From: Palsa-295 sp963785585
GTDB lineage: Bacteria > Acidobacteriota > Terriglobia > Acidiferrales > UBA7541
DNA: 64,000 bases
Reading direction: 5' to 3'
NCBI GenBank assembly: GCA_963785585.1
Contig: CAWAVW010000004.1
Location: 1,674,001-1,738,000 of the forward strand
In this document: piece by piece, positions 26,814 to 34,627 of the stretch
Position numbering within the stretch: the first letter of the stretch is position 1
How the letters are laid out: each line of letters begins with the position of its first letter
The notes under the pieces: model-generated
The model's database searches: none
The model's input: only the letters and a program-made list of their open reading frames with translations
What the model was told of the DNA's origin: nothing
Position numbers and translations under genes: made by a program

Positions 26814-26897
26814 GGGACAGCATCGATAGCATTCAACCAGGAGGGCGCGCAATTCGCAGATATACGGATACGTAGGTAAAACTACGGAGAAAACCAG

Positions 26898-26961
26898 CGC
26901 CACCGTAAGTTAGGCAATCCTGCCTGACGGTACGTTAGACACTCGTGTCTGACGGGTTTAG
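26898..26961 (+). repeat. REP copy 2 (right arm of RAYT element)
   Basis: The same 64 bases in plus orientation, starting CGCCACCGTAAG and ending GGGTTTAG. It lies between the RAYT start and the end of the phosphatase gene at 26996. Confidence 0.9.
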
Positions 26962-26995
26962 AGCAAACAATACGCCAGGCGGATCCAAGCCGACT

Positions 26996-27412
26996 TCACG
27001 CCCCGGCAGACCGTCCTCGTAACCGCTCCGCCAGTTCGGCAATCCTCCGCTGCAAATCATCGCAAACATCCCGATGCGCGGGAATATCTTCACCAAACGG
27101 GTCTCGTATCGGCCAATCCTCAAACTTATGATCGCCAAACACCTGTGCGCCCGGAACTCCCGACATATTCACAACGAGGTCCGGCCTTTCGAATCGTTGG
27201 CTCTTTAATCCCTTGGAATACTGTCCGTCCACCGAGATCGAGCGCTCCGCCAGCACGGCAATCGCCGTCTTATCGATAAAACCGAGTGGATTCAACCCCG
27301 CGCTCTCCGCCATGATCACGTCGCCGGCCACGTGCTTCGCGATCGCCTCAGCCATCTGGCTCCGCACGCAATTGCCCATGCAAACGAACAAAACTTTTTT
27401 GTGGTCCGTCAA
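26996..27412 (-). CDS. Low-molecular-weight phosphatase / arsenate reductase-like protein
   Basis: A 138-residue LMW protein-tyrosine-phosphatase fold. The P-loop is VLFVCMGNCVRSQMAEA, a CX5R signature with a second Cys in the loop, and the acid is in WPIRDPFGEDI. Members either dephosphorylate protein tyrosine or reduce arsenate through added cysteines; the GNCVRSQMAE loop and the DPF segment resemble the ArsC (thioredoxin-type) side, but a full cysteine relay is not evident. Its start overlaps the end of pdxT by 4 bases, so it is probably co-translated with it. Confidence 0.85.
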   Translation of the reverse strand: MTDHKKVLFVCMGNCVRSQMAEAIAKHVAGDVIMAESAGLNPLGFIDKTAIAVLAERSISVDGQYSKGLKSQRFERPDLVVNMSGVPGAQVFGDHKFEDWPIRDPFGEDIPAHRDVCDDLQRRIAELAERLRGRSAGA

Positions 27413-28005
27413 CGGGCGCTCCCCTCGGCGATCTTCACGAAATATTCGTGGATCGAGGAATCCTCCGTCAACTCCGGATGAAACGTGGACGCCAGTATCT
27501 TTCGCTCACGCACAAACACGGGATGCCCTTCGTACTCGCCAAGCACTTCCACACCTCTGCCGACATTTTCAATAATCGGCGCGCGAATAAAAACCATTTC
27601 CATCGGCGCTTCACGCAACTTCGTCCGCCCGGAATGAACATCGCTCGCGATCTGCCTTCCGTATCCGTTGCGCAGCACACTCACGTCCAGCAAACCCAGC
27701 GATTCCTGCGCCGGACCATGCACTTCCCGCGCCAGCATGATCGCGCCGGCGCACGTGCCAAACATCGCTCCGCCCTCCGCGGCAAACTTCCTTAGCGAGT
27801 CAAACAGTCCTTCTTCCTTCATCACCTTCAAATGCGTTGTGCTTTCGCCGCCCGGCAGAATTACGCCGTTCAACCCATCCAAATCCGCGGGAATGCGAAC
27901 GAACGAAGCCTTCACGCCAATCCGCGCGAGCGATTTAGCATGCGCGTCGTAGTCGCCTTGAATGGCCACCACTCCTATTTTTGGCTTCCCGTTTGTATTT
28001 GGCAT
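27409..28005 (-). CDS. pdxT: Pyridoxal 5'-phosphate synthase glutaminase subunit PdxT
   Basis: PdxT supplies ammonia from glutamine to PdxS for vitamin B6 synthesis. The 198-residue product has IGVVAIQGDYDAH, the LPGGESTTHLK oxyanion region, the nucleophile in GTCAGAIMLA (Cys near 80) and the His-Glu pair in TFHPELTED. All catalytic residues are present. Together with pdxS at 28215, on the same strand about 200 bases upstream, it forms the DXP-independent pathway. The gap contains a CACAGAG-family repeat, unusual inside such a pair. Confidence 0.95.
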   Translation of the reverse strand: MPNTNGKPKIGVVAIQGDYDAHAKSLARIGVKASFVRIPADLDGLNGVILPGGESTTHLKVMKEEGLFDSLRKFAAEGGAMFGTCAGAIMLAREVHGPAQESLGLLDVSVLRNGYGRQIASDVHSGRTKLREAPMEMVFIRAPIIENVGRGVEVLGEYEGHPVFVRERKILASTFHPELTEDSSIHEYFVKIAEGSAR

Positions 28006-28010
28006 AAAAA

Positions 28011-28177
28011 GAGGCGAGAACCTTCACACAGAGGTCGCTGCGAAAATCCAAGCTGTGAAAATCCGAGCTGTCAAAATTTAAGCTGCACAAATTCAAGGCG
28101 AGCGCACGGCGAATCTGCCGCCACTACTTGTCCGTGCACTCGCTCTTTTCTCTGTGTCCTCTGTGTTTCAATCTTTA
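28011..28177. repeat. CACAGAG-family dispersed repeat, copy 2 (both arms), between pdxT and pdxS
   Basis: The left arm begins at 28011 (GAGGCGAGAACCTTCACACA) and the right arm ends near 28177 (TCTCTGTGTCCTCTGTGTTT then CAATCTTT). The middle holds three short direct repeats of AATCCAAGCTGT/AATCCGAGCTGT/AATTTAAGCTGC type near 28042-28090. Confidence 0.7.
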
Positions 28178-28214
28178 CGGTGTAGCTTTTACGGCTGCAT
28201 CCACGCCGCGATTC

Positions 28215-29132
28215 TTACCACCCGCGCGTCTGCATCAGATCCTTCTCTTCCATCTGTCGCACATCCAGCCCCTTCATCGGCTCGCCCAGCTCCGCCGACG
28301 CTTCCAGCACCGCCTTGGGATCCTTGTAGTGCGTCGTCGCCTTCACAATCGCCCGCGCGCGCTGCGCCGGATCGCTCGACTTGAAAATTCCCGAGCCAAC
28401 GAACACCGCTTCCGCGCCCAGCTGCATCACCAGCGCCGCATCCGCCGGAGTGGCAATGCCGCCCGCCGAGAAGTTCGGCACCGGCAGCTTGCCGTTTTTC
28501 GCCACCCACTGCACCAGCTCGAGCGGCGATCCCAGCTCCTTCGATTCGTGCACCAATTCCTCTTCGCCCAAAAGCGTCAGCCGCTTCATCTGGCTCACAA
28601 TCGTGCGAATGTGCCGCACGGCCTCGACGATATTCCCCGAGCCCGCCTCGCCCTTGGTACGGACCATCGCCGCGCCCTCGGCAATGCGCCGCAGCGCCTC
28701 GCCCAGATTGCGCGCGCCGCAAACAAACGGCACTTTGAATCCGTGCTTCCACACATGATGCTCTTCGTCGGCCGGCGTCAGCACTTCGCTCTCATCGATG
28801 AAGTCCACTTCGAGCGCTTCGAGCACTTGCGCCTCGGCGAAGTGGCCGATGCGGACCTTGGCCATCACAGGAATCGACACCACTTCCATAATGTCGCGAA
28901 TGATTTTCGGCGCCGCCATCCGCGCCACGCCGCCTTCTTTGCGAATGTCGCTCGGCACACGCTCGAGCGCCATCACCGCGCACGCTCCGGCGTCTTCGGC
29001 GATCTTGGCCTGCTCGGCGTTCGTCACGTCCATAATCACGCCGCCCTTCAGCATTTCCGCCAGGCCGACCTTCACTCGCCAGGCGTTGTTATTGCCGTTG
29101 CTGTTGCCGTTGTTTCCGTTCGTCGATTCCAT
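28215..29132 (-). CDS. pdxS: Pyridoxal 5'-phosphate synthase lyase subunit PdxS
   Basis: PdxS condenses ribose 5-phosphate, glyceraldehyde 3-phosphate and ammonia to PLP. The 305-residue TIM barrel shows KGGVIMDVTNAEQAKIAEDAG, ALERVPSDIRKEGGVARM, the MAKVRIGHFAEAQVLEA block with the active lysine region, VRTKGEAGSGN and the FSAGGIATPADAA phosphate site. Start at 29132 gives an N-terminal tract MESTNGNNGNSNGNNN, an Asn/Gly-rich run made by AACGGCAAC-like repeats, which is not part of the usual fold. Neighbours include pdxT, a thioesterase and a MocR-type regulator. Confidence 0.96.
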   Translation of the reverse strand: MESTNGNNGNSNGNNNAWRVKVGLAEMLKGGVIMDVTNAEQAKIAEDAGACAVMALERVPSDIRKEGGVARMAAPKIIRDIMEVVSIPVMAKVRIGHFAEAQVLEALEVDFIDESEVLTPADEEHHVWKHGFKVPFVCGARNLGEALRRIAEGAAMVRTKGEAGSGNIVEAVRHIRTIVSQMKRLTLLGEEELVHESKELGSPLELVQWVAKNGKLPVPNFSAGGIATPADAALVMQLGAEAVFVGSGIFKSSDPAQRARAIVKATTHYKDPKAVLEASAELGEPMKGLDVRQMEEKDLMQTRGW

Positions 29133-29172
29133 CTCGTTTCTCCCTTGCCGAGTGTCGCTGCCAAATCTGGTG

Positions 29173-29646
29173 CTAAGAATTTTTCGCCGCCGCTTCTCGC
29201 GCCGCTCGCGCTTCCACATTTCGTTCGTCAGTGTCGCGCAGTACCACGAACCGCCCCTTGCCGCGCGCCAACAATACGTTCGCTTCGTCCCAAATCTCGC
29301 CGATGATGAACAAATTCCGTCCGCTCATCTCCGCTTCGTAACCTTCTACGCGCAGCATCGCATCCACTTTCACCGGACGCAAATACTCCACGTTCAACTC
29401 CGCGGTCACCGCTCGCACGCCGCGAAACCGGCAAACCTTCCCCATCACTTCGTCGAGCACCACGGCGATCATTCCGCCGTGAATATAGCCCTTGCCGCCT
29501 TCGTACTCCGCGCCGAGCGCAAACTTCCCGCGAATCCGCTTCGCGTCGTCGTCCTGCTCAAACGTCAACTTCATCCCGCGCTCGTTCGCGCCGCCGCACC
29601 CGAAGCAGGTGTTCGTCGGATTCGGCGGCAGCAACACGTTCGTCAA
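29173..29646 (-). CDS. PaaI-type hotdog thioesterase
   Basis: A 157-residue 4HBT/PaaI hotdog protein. The N-terminal CFGCG motif (residues 14-18) is common in this subgroup; then the core GGKGYIHGGMIAVVLDEVMGKV contains the HGG loop with the catalytic acidic residue, followed by TAELNVEYLRPVKVD. Such enzymes hydrolyse acyl-CoA thioesters. It lies between the MocR regulator (24 bases upstream) and pdxS (40 bases downstream), all on the minus strand, suggesting one transcript; a link to B6 metabolism is not obvious. Confidence 0.88.
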   Translation of the reverse strand: MTNVLLPPNPTNTCFGCGGANERGMKLTFEQDDDAKRIRGKFALGAEYEGGKGYIHGGMIAVVLDEVMGKVCRFRGVRAVTAELNVEYLRPVKVDAMLRVEGYEAEMSGRNLFIIGEIWDEANVLLARGKGRFVVLRDTDERNVEARAAREAAAKNS

Positions 29647-29670
29647 ACTCTCCCGATTCCGCTGCGCCCG

Positions 29671-31209
29671 CTAAACCAGCGCCACTCGCGACGAATATTC
29701 GCCGCGGAATCCGCGCTGCCGCTTGCGCAATTCGATCTTCAGGATTTCGCTCAGCGTTTCCACGCCCTTCGCGATTCGCTTCTCGTCCACGCCCGCAAAA
29801 CCCAGCCGCAGCGTGTTCGGCTCCGGATTCTGAAAATAGAAATGCCGCCCCGGCACGTAATGAACTCCGCGTTCGCGCGCATGAATCAGCAACTCGCCGG
29901 CGTCGAATCCCGCTGGCAGCGTCACCCACAACGACATTCCGCCGTCGGGGTGCGTCCAGGTTGTCCCTTCGGGCATGTGCTTTGAGAGCGCCGCTTCGAG
30001 CGCTTCCATCCGCCCCCGATACGCCTTCTTGATTTTCGCCACGTGCCGCGCCAGATATCCGCGCTTCACAAATTCCGCCAGCGTCGCCTGCGCCAGTTGA
30101 TCGGTATGCAGGTCGGTCGATTGCTTCACCAGGCGCAGCCGTTCGATCGCGCTTTTCGGACCGATGCACCACCCGACCCGCACGCCCGGAAACGCAATCT
30201 TCGAAAAACTGTCGATCTGAATCACGTTGCCGCTGCGGTCGAGCGACTTCAGCGAAGGCTCTGCCGCGCCGCGCAAACGCAACCGCCCGTAAATCGAATC
30301 CTCGATCACGGGCACTTGAAAATGTGCCGCGACCTCCAGCAATCGCCGCCGCGCCGCCACGGGCATCGCCGTGCCCGTCGGGTTATGAAAATCCGGCGTC
30401 ACGAAAATAAATTTCACGCGATTCTGCATCAGCACGGATTCCAGCGCGTTTACGTCGAGTCCCACATGTCCGGTGCGACGCGCGTCTGTTTCCACACCGA
30501 CCGCCAGTGTGCGCACCCGCGCGCCCGCGAAAATAGCCAGCGCCCCGGGATACGCCGGATTTTCGAGTGCCACCGAATCGCCTGGCCGCAGAAACGCTTT
30601 GCACAAAAGATCGATCGCCTGCTGGCAACCGTCGGTGATCAGCAGCTCTTCGTCGCGGACCGTCAGTCCTTCGCCGCGAAACATTTCGATCAGCACGCTC
30701 TTCAGCGGCGCATATCCGTCCGACGAACCCAGCTGCAACACTTTGCGGCCGGAATCACGCAATACCGCGTTACAGCAGCGCCGGAACTCCTCCACAGGGA
30801 AAAATTCCTCCGACGGCCGCGCGGTCACAAATCCGATTGCATCCGACGGAATGTCCGGCATCAGCCGGCTCAAATTATCTTCGCCGCGCTCATCCGCAAA
30901 CAGCGACTCCCAGCGCATCGACCCGCCGTTCCCATTCGTTCGCGGCGGCGGAGTGAACTGCCGCGCCGGAGTGCCGCAGATGTACGTCCCGCGGCCCACG
31001 TGCCCTTGGATCAGTCCTTCGGATTCGAGTTCCGCATACGCATTCGCAACCGTGGTTCGGTGCACGCCCAGTTGCGTCGCCAGCTCGCGGCTCGCGGGAA
31101 TGCGGTCGCCGGTGCGCAGCTCGCCGGAATGCACCAGCGAACGAAGCTGGTCCCGCAGTTGTACGTACAGGGGAATGTGGCTTTCGGGCTGTAAATGAAG
31201 GGGCAGCAT
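29671..31209 (-). CDS. MocR/PdxR-type GntR regulator with aminotransferase domain
   Basis: A 512-residue fusion. Residues 12-80 are a GntR winged helix (YVQLRDQLRSLVHSGELRTG, ASRELATQLGVHRTTVANAY, GHVGRGTYICG). Residues 120-490 are a fold-type-I aminotransferase with NPTGTAMP, the aspartate in VIEDSIYGRL and the PLP lysine in DSFSKIAFPGVRVGW. MocR proteins named PdxR sense PLP and activate pdxST. Here it heads the gene run 31209-28215, in line with such a role, though co-directional placement differs from the usual divergent one. Confidence 0.88.
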   Translation of the reverse strand: MLPLHLQPESHIPLYVQLRDQLRSLVHSGELRTGDRIPASRELATQLGVHRTTVANAYAELESEGLIQGHVGRGTYICGTPARQFTPPPRTNGNGGSMRWESLFADERGEDNLSRLMPDIPSDAIGFVTARPSEEFFPVEEFRRCCNAVLRDSGRKVLQLGSSDGYAPLKSVLIEMFRGEGLTVRDEELLITDGCQQAIDLLCKAFLRPGDSVALENPAYPGALAIFAGARVRTLAVGVETDARRTGHVGLDVNALESVLMQNRVKFIFVTPDFHNPTGTAMPVAARRRLLEVAAHFQVPVIEDSIYGRLRLRGAAEPSLKSLDRSGNVIQIDSFSKIAFPGVRVGWCIGPKSAIERLRLVKQSTDLHTDQLAQATLAEFVKRGYLARHVAKIKKAYRGRMEALEAALSKHMPEGTTWTHPDGGMSLWVTLPAGFDAGELLIHARERGVHYVPGRHFYFQNPEPNTLRLGFAGVDEKRIAKGVETLSEILKIELRKRQRGFRGEYSSRVALV

Positions 31210-31302
31210 TGGTGCTCTTCGTTAGGCCAATCTACACCAGAAAGAATATCAGTAAAGAGCCAATATGTCTTGCGGCGAGCGCTCGCTGCGGCAAACACCA
31301 GA

Positions 31303-31411
31303 AAGGCCGAACACAGAGTTCACCGAGATCCACAGAGCCCAGGGAGCATGCACGTCGTCGCTTTCTCTGAGTTCTCTGTGCGCCTCTGTGTCCTCTGTGT
31401 TTCAATCTTTG
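31303..31411. repeat. CACAGAG-family dispersed repeat, copy 3 (both arms)
   Basis: The left arm AACACAGAGTTCACCGAG (31310) and the right arm with CTCTGTGTCCTCTGTGTTTC ending CAATCTTTG at 31411. It occupies the 300-base gap between the divergent MocR and fucosidase genes, so promoters of both must lie around or in it. Confidence 0.7.
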
Positions 31412-31508
31412 CTCGATCGCCGGCGAGATCTCTCGCGCAGCCCCCGAATTCCCCGCCCTCCTGAGAAAAACTCCGCTAGAATCTGTCCGACGTTTCGGGA
31501 GCCTGGCA

Positions 31509-32828
31509 ATGAAACTGACGACTCGCATCGGCGCAACCCTTGCAGCAGCGGCCTTGATCGCATTCGCCGCACTCGCTCGCCCGCAGGAAGGCTACACACC
31601 CGCGCCATCCAACCTCGCCGCCCGCCAGTGGTTTCAAGACGCCAAATTCGGCATGTTCATTCACTGGGGCGTGTACTCCACGCTCGCCGACGGCGAATGG
31701 GTTGAACAATTACGCCCCATCACCAAGCACGACTACGAAAAGCTCCCGGCCTTCTTCAATCCGCAGAAATTCGACGCCGCCGCCGTCGTCGCCCTCGCCA
31801 AATCCGCCGGCATGAAATACATCACCGTCACCACCAAGCATCACGACGGCTTCGCCATGTGGGACACCAAACAATCCGACTGGAGCATCGTCCAGCGCAC
31901 GCCCTACGGCAAAGACGTGATCAAGCAGCTCGCCGACGAATGCCACAAGCAGGGCCTGAAGATTTTCTTCTACTATTCCCAACTCGACTGGCACAGCGAC
32001 GATTACTACCCCCGCGGCGGCACCGGAAATTCCACCGGACGCCCCGACGCCGGCGACTGGAACAAGTATCTCGAGTACATGAACGCGCAACTCCGCGAGC
32101 TGCTCACCAATTACGGCGAAGTTGGCGGCATCTGGTTTGACGGCATGTGGGACAAGCCCAAAGCCGACTGGAAACTCGGGACCACCTACGGCCTGATTCA
32201 CCAGTTGCAACCCCAGGCGCTGATCGGTTCAAACCACCATCACGAGCCAATTCCCGGTGAAGACTTTCAGATGTTCGAACGCGACATTCCCGGCAGCTCC
32301 AGCGCCGACTGGAACAAAACCGAGACGATCAGCCAGCTCCCGCTCGAAACCTGCGACACGATGAACGGCGCCTGGGGCTTCAACGTCACCGACGATCACT
32401 ACAAATCCCTGCGTGACCTGGTCCGTTATCTCGTCAAAGCCGCCGGCAGCAACGCCAACCTCCTTCTCAACATCGGCCCAATGCCCAACGGCGAAGTGCA
32501 GCCCGAATTCGTCTCCCGCCTCCACCAGATGGGCGAGTGGACCGCAGCCTATGGCGAATCCATCTACGGCACACGCGGCGGCCCCATCGCACCTAGTCCC
32601 TGGGGCGTCACCACCCAGCGCGCCGGCAAAATCTACGTCCACATCCTCGACTGGAATGCTCCGCAGCTGGCGATCGCATCGCCACACGCGAACGTCCGAT
32701 CCGCGCACCTGCTCGCAGGCGGCACACCCGTACCCTTCACCCAGACGGCCGACTCCCTGATTTTGAAATTGCCGGCCCGGAAAGAAACCGAAATCGATCA
32801 AGTCGTGGTGTTGGAAACAGCACCGTAA
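31509..32828 (+). CDS. Secreted alpha-L-fucosidase (GH29)
   Basis: A 439-residue glycoside hydrolase of family 29 with a signal peptide (to about residue 24). FQDAKFGMFIHWGVYS, AKSAGMKYITVTTKHHDGFAMWD and GEVGGIWFDGMWD are family hallmarks; the aspartate of FDGMW is the usual nucleophile. NLLLNIGPMPNGE is also conserved. It should release fucose from polysaccharide or glycoprotein outside the cytoplasm. Its stop codon TAA lies inside a REP copy (CACCGTAAG), so the last residues APL.. region borders the repeat. Confidence 0.93.
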   Translation: MKLTTRIGATLAAAALIAFAALARPQEGYTPAPSNLAARQWFQDAKFGMFIHWGVYSTLADGEWVEQLRPITKHDYEKLPAFFNPQKFDAAAVVALAKSAGMKYITVTTKHHDGFAMWDTKQSDWSIVQRTPYGKDVIKQLADECHKQGLKIFFYYSQLDWHSDDYYPRGGTGNSTGRPDAGDWNKYLEYMNAQLRELLTNYGEVGGIWFDGMWDKPKADWKLGTTYGLIHQLQPQALIGSNHHHEPIPGEDFQMFERDIPGSSSADWNKTETISQLPLETCDTMNGAWGFNVTDDHYKSLRDLVRYLVKAAGSNANLLLNIGPMPNGEVQPEFVSRLHQMGEWTAAYGESIYGTRGGPIAPSPWGVTTQRAGKIYVHILDWNAPQLAIASPHANVRSAHLLAGGTPVPFTQTADSLILKLPARKETEIDQVVVLETAP

Positions 32829-32878
32829 GTTAGACAATCTGTCTGACGGTTCGTTAGGCTCTCAGCCTGACGGCCTTT
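32821..32878 (+). repeat. REP copy 3
   Basis: A plus-orientation copy with stems AGACA/TGTCT (loop ATC) and AGGCT/AGCCT (loop CTC) in the GTTAG...CTGACGG frame. It overlaps the fucosidase stop codon. No inverted partner follows. Confidence 0.85.
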
Positions 32879-32960
32879 GACTTGGAAGCCCGCACACTGT
32901 TCGTATTCGCTTCGATGCAATAACCACGCCCGACGAAACGCGTAGCAACGCGACCGTACA

Positions 32961-33095
32961 TGTAGCGGCCGGTTCGCCGGTTTTGCGAAGCGGGAGAATT
33001 TGGTTTTGAATTGAATTTAAACTGGAATTGAACCGGACGGAACGAAACATCAAACCAAATTCGCCCGGTCCCAACCCCACGGACCGGCCGCTACA
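32961..33095. repeat. 135-bp inverted-repeat element (MITE-like)
   Basis: Perfect 13-bp terminal arms TGTAGCGGCCGGT (32961-32973) and ACCGGCCGCTACA (33083-33095). Inner arms AATTTGGTTT (32998-33007) and AAACCAAATT (33052-33061) are also inverse. No coding capacity. A half copy is at 7067. The remaining gap 32879-33117 holds nothing else that I see. Confidence 0.65.
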
Positions 33096-33117
33096 AAATA
33101 TTAAATCCCGAACGCGC

Positions 33118-33678
33118 CTACTGCGTGGCGGTCTTTTCGCCCAGTCGGCGCATCCGCTCCTGCAATTTCTTCCGCAACGCCGCCGGAGCATTCGGATTAA
33201 ACGCCACCAGGTACCACAGCGGCTGGGTGCGGTCCTTGCTCAGACGTGCCAACGTCGCCGCATCGCTGTTCGGATGCCGGGCAATATTCTCTCGAATCGC
33301 GGAATACGGATGGTGCGACAGCCGCGCCAGCGTCTTCGACGAAACTTTCGGGTGCTCGCTGATCAACCGCAAAATGTAGAAATCTTCCTTCGGCGCCTGT
33401 TTCGAAAGCGATTCCAGCGTGTCCGGACGAACTTCGGCGCTCAACACCACGCCCACCTTCTCATCCCATCCCGCATTGATGCGGTTCAGTTCCTGCGTCC
33501 GAGCGTGGATCAATTGCTCAATCACCCGGCGTTCCTGGTCCAGCCGGGCCGCGGGCAAAGCGCTGCGCTCCACCGAATCCAGCACGCGCAGCAAATGCTG
33601 ACGCTCGCCAAACACGATTTGACTCGTGCGGATCGTCTTCCCTTTGGCCGAGTCGCGTACCAAGTCTGAACGTCTCAT
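33118..33678 (-). CDS. Hypothetical protein with leucine-rich-variant type repeats
   Basis: A 186-residue soluble protein. Residues 95-165 contain helical repeats of the LRV/HEAT kind: ISEHPKVSSKTLARLSHHP, IRENIARHPNSDAATLARLS and LVAFNPNAPAALRKKL, with HPxxxxxTLARL spacing. Such repeats are usually protein-binding scaffolds. N-terminal part has a helical region without a known motif. No iron-sulfur cysteines are seen. Function unknown. Confidence 0.7.
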   Translation of the reverse strand: MRRSDLVRDSAKGKTIRTSQIVFGERQHLLRVLDSVERSALPAARLDQERRVIEQLIHARTQELNRINAGWDEKVGVVLSAEVRPDTLESLSKQAPKEDFYILRLISEHPKVSSKTLARLSHHPYSAIRENIARHPNSDAATLARLSKDRTQPLWYLVAFNPNAPAALRKKLQERMRRLGEKTATQ

Positions 33679-34348
33679 CGTTCCCTCACCCCAGAAAATC
33701 GCGCGAGCCCGTCATTCCCCAAGCGGCTCGACTTTGGCTCAACCTTCGTTCAATTTCGATTCAAATTCGACTTCATTTCGCGGCGATTGCCAGCGGCCAT
33801 GGCGCCAAAAACGCCTCGTCCAACCGCGCATCTCGATTCGCCGTCAGCAAGTTGGGACCCTACGGACAAAGCCATTCCGAGTACATCCAGGCTCGCTCGG
33901 GGCCCTCAAGCCGACAGCCGCGATTATCCGGCCACCCCTGTTGCGAGTAAAGCGAACTAACCCGCGGTGTTCCATACCCCGCAATATGCACTTCGCCAGC
34001 GCTGGGCGTTCGCGCGAATCAGCCGTAGTCCCGTCCGCGCGCACTCTCTCCCGTAGCCAACCTCTCCGTGCCCTCTGTGCCCCTCCCGCATTTCTCTGTG
34101 TTAAGCCTTTGCCTTTCGCGCGCGCCAGCAACCAACTCAGCTGCAAAACCGATAACACCTGCACACAGGTCAACGAGCACGAAATGACGTCGCGAAGCCT
34201 CCCCGCCGACCAATTCTCCCTGCCCTCGCTCTAAGGTTTTCTCCGTGCACTCCGTGTTTCAATCTTTGGTCGATCCGCCTCGAGCCAGTCCCACAACCCG
34301 CCACCGGTTTGGATGTAAGATAGTGGCGCACCGACGAAAGGAACACCC
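33679..34348. other. 670-base gap without a convincing gene
   Basis: A plus-strand open frame of 202 codons runs from 33626 to 34234, but its composition (Ser/Arg/Pro-rich, no hydrophobic core, overlaps the LRV gene and a repeat) is that of non-coding GC-rich DNA. The right half holds CACAGAG-family sequence. The start of the gene at 34349 is preceded by AAAGGA. I see nothing else of note in 33700-34050. Confidence 0.6.
34061..34268. repeat. CACAGAG-family dispersed repeat, copy 4 (split)
   Basis: One part at 34061-34117 (CTCTCCGTGCCCTCTGTGCC, then TTCTCTGTGTTAAGCCTTTG) and another at 34235-34268 (CTCCGTGCACTCCGTGTTTC then AATCTTTGG). The interval contains a weak inverse arm (CACCTGCACACAGG). 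Degenerate compared with other copies. Confidence 0.55.
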
Positions 34349-34621
34349 ATGTCCACCCTCGACGACCACAAAGACGAACTCGACCACTACGAAACCATGA
34401 TGGGCCCGCACCGCGGCCGCCTGGCCGTCTCTCTCGACCTCGTCACCAACGCGCTCGTCCTCGTCGGCCAGCACGGCGTCTATTGCCACACCAACCGCGA
34501 CCCAGACACGCCCGTAATGGACATCCGCGTCATCACCGCCGAGCTGACCAAAGCCAAGCAGCTCATTCAGAGCGTGATGGAAAGCATCCGCGCCGAACGC
34601 GAAGCCGGTCCCAAGACGTAA
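34349..34621 (+). CDS. Small hypothetical protein
   Basis: A 90-residue protein of unknown function. Starts MSTLDDHKDELDHYETMMG with an acidic helix, then RLAVSLDLVTNALVLVGQHGVYCHTN and a long C-terminal helix AELTKAKQLIQSVMESIRAE. No signal peptide. The ATG follows AAAGGA. It converges on the MBL-fold gene 6 bases away. Confidence 0.65.
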   Translation: MSTLDDHKDELDHYETMMGPHRGRLAVSLDLVTNALVLVGQHGVYCHTNRDPDTPVMDIRVITAELTKAKQLIQSVMESIRAEREAGPKT

Positions 34622-34627
34622 TCGGCG

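Larger units (their letters stand above)
26204..26961 (-). mobile_element. RAYT element: REP transposase gene between perfect 64-bp inverted REP copies
   Basis: Left copy 26204-26267 and right copy 26898-26961 are exact reverse complements over 64 bases. Each has two adjacent stem-loops inside a GTTAG...CTGACGG frame. The RAYT gene lies between them on the minus strand. Its last nine codons and stop fall within the left copy, so the gene and the repeat have evolved together. At least a dozen related copies lie between 32.8 and 58.8 kb. Confidence 0.88.

Noticed and set aside
33626..34234. 202-codon plus-strand frame in the 670-base gap
   Set aside because: Overlaps the LRV-type gene and a repeat copy; Ser/Arg/Pro-rich with no hydrophobic pattern.
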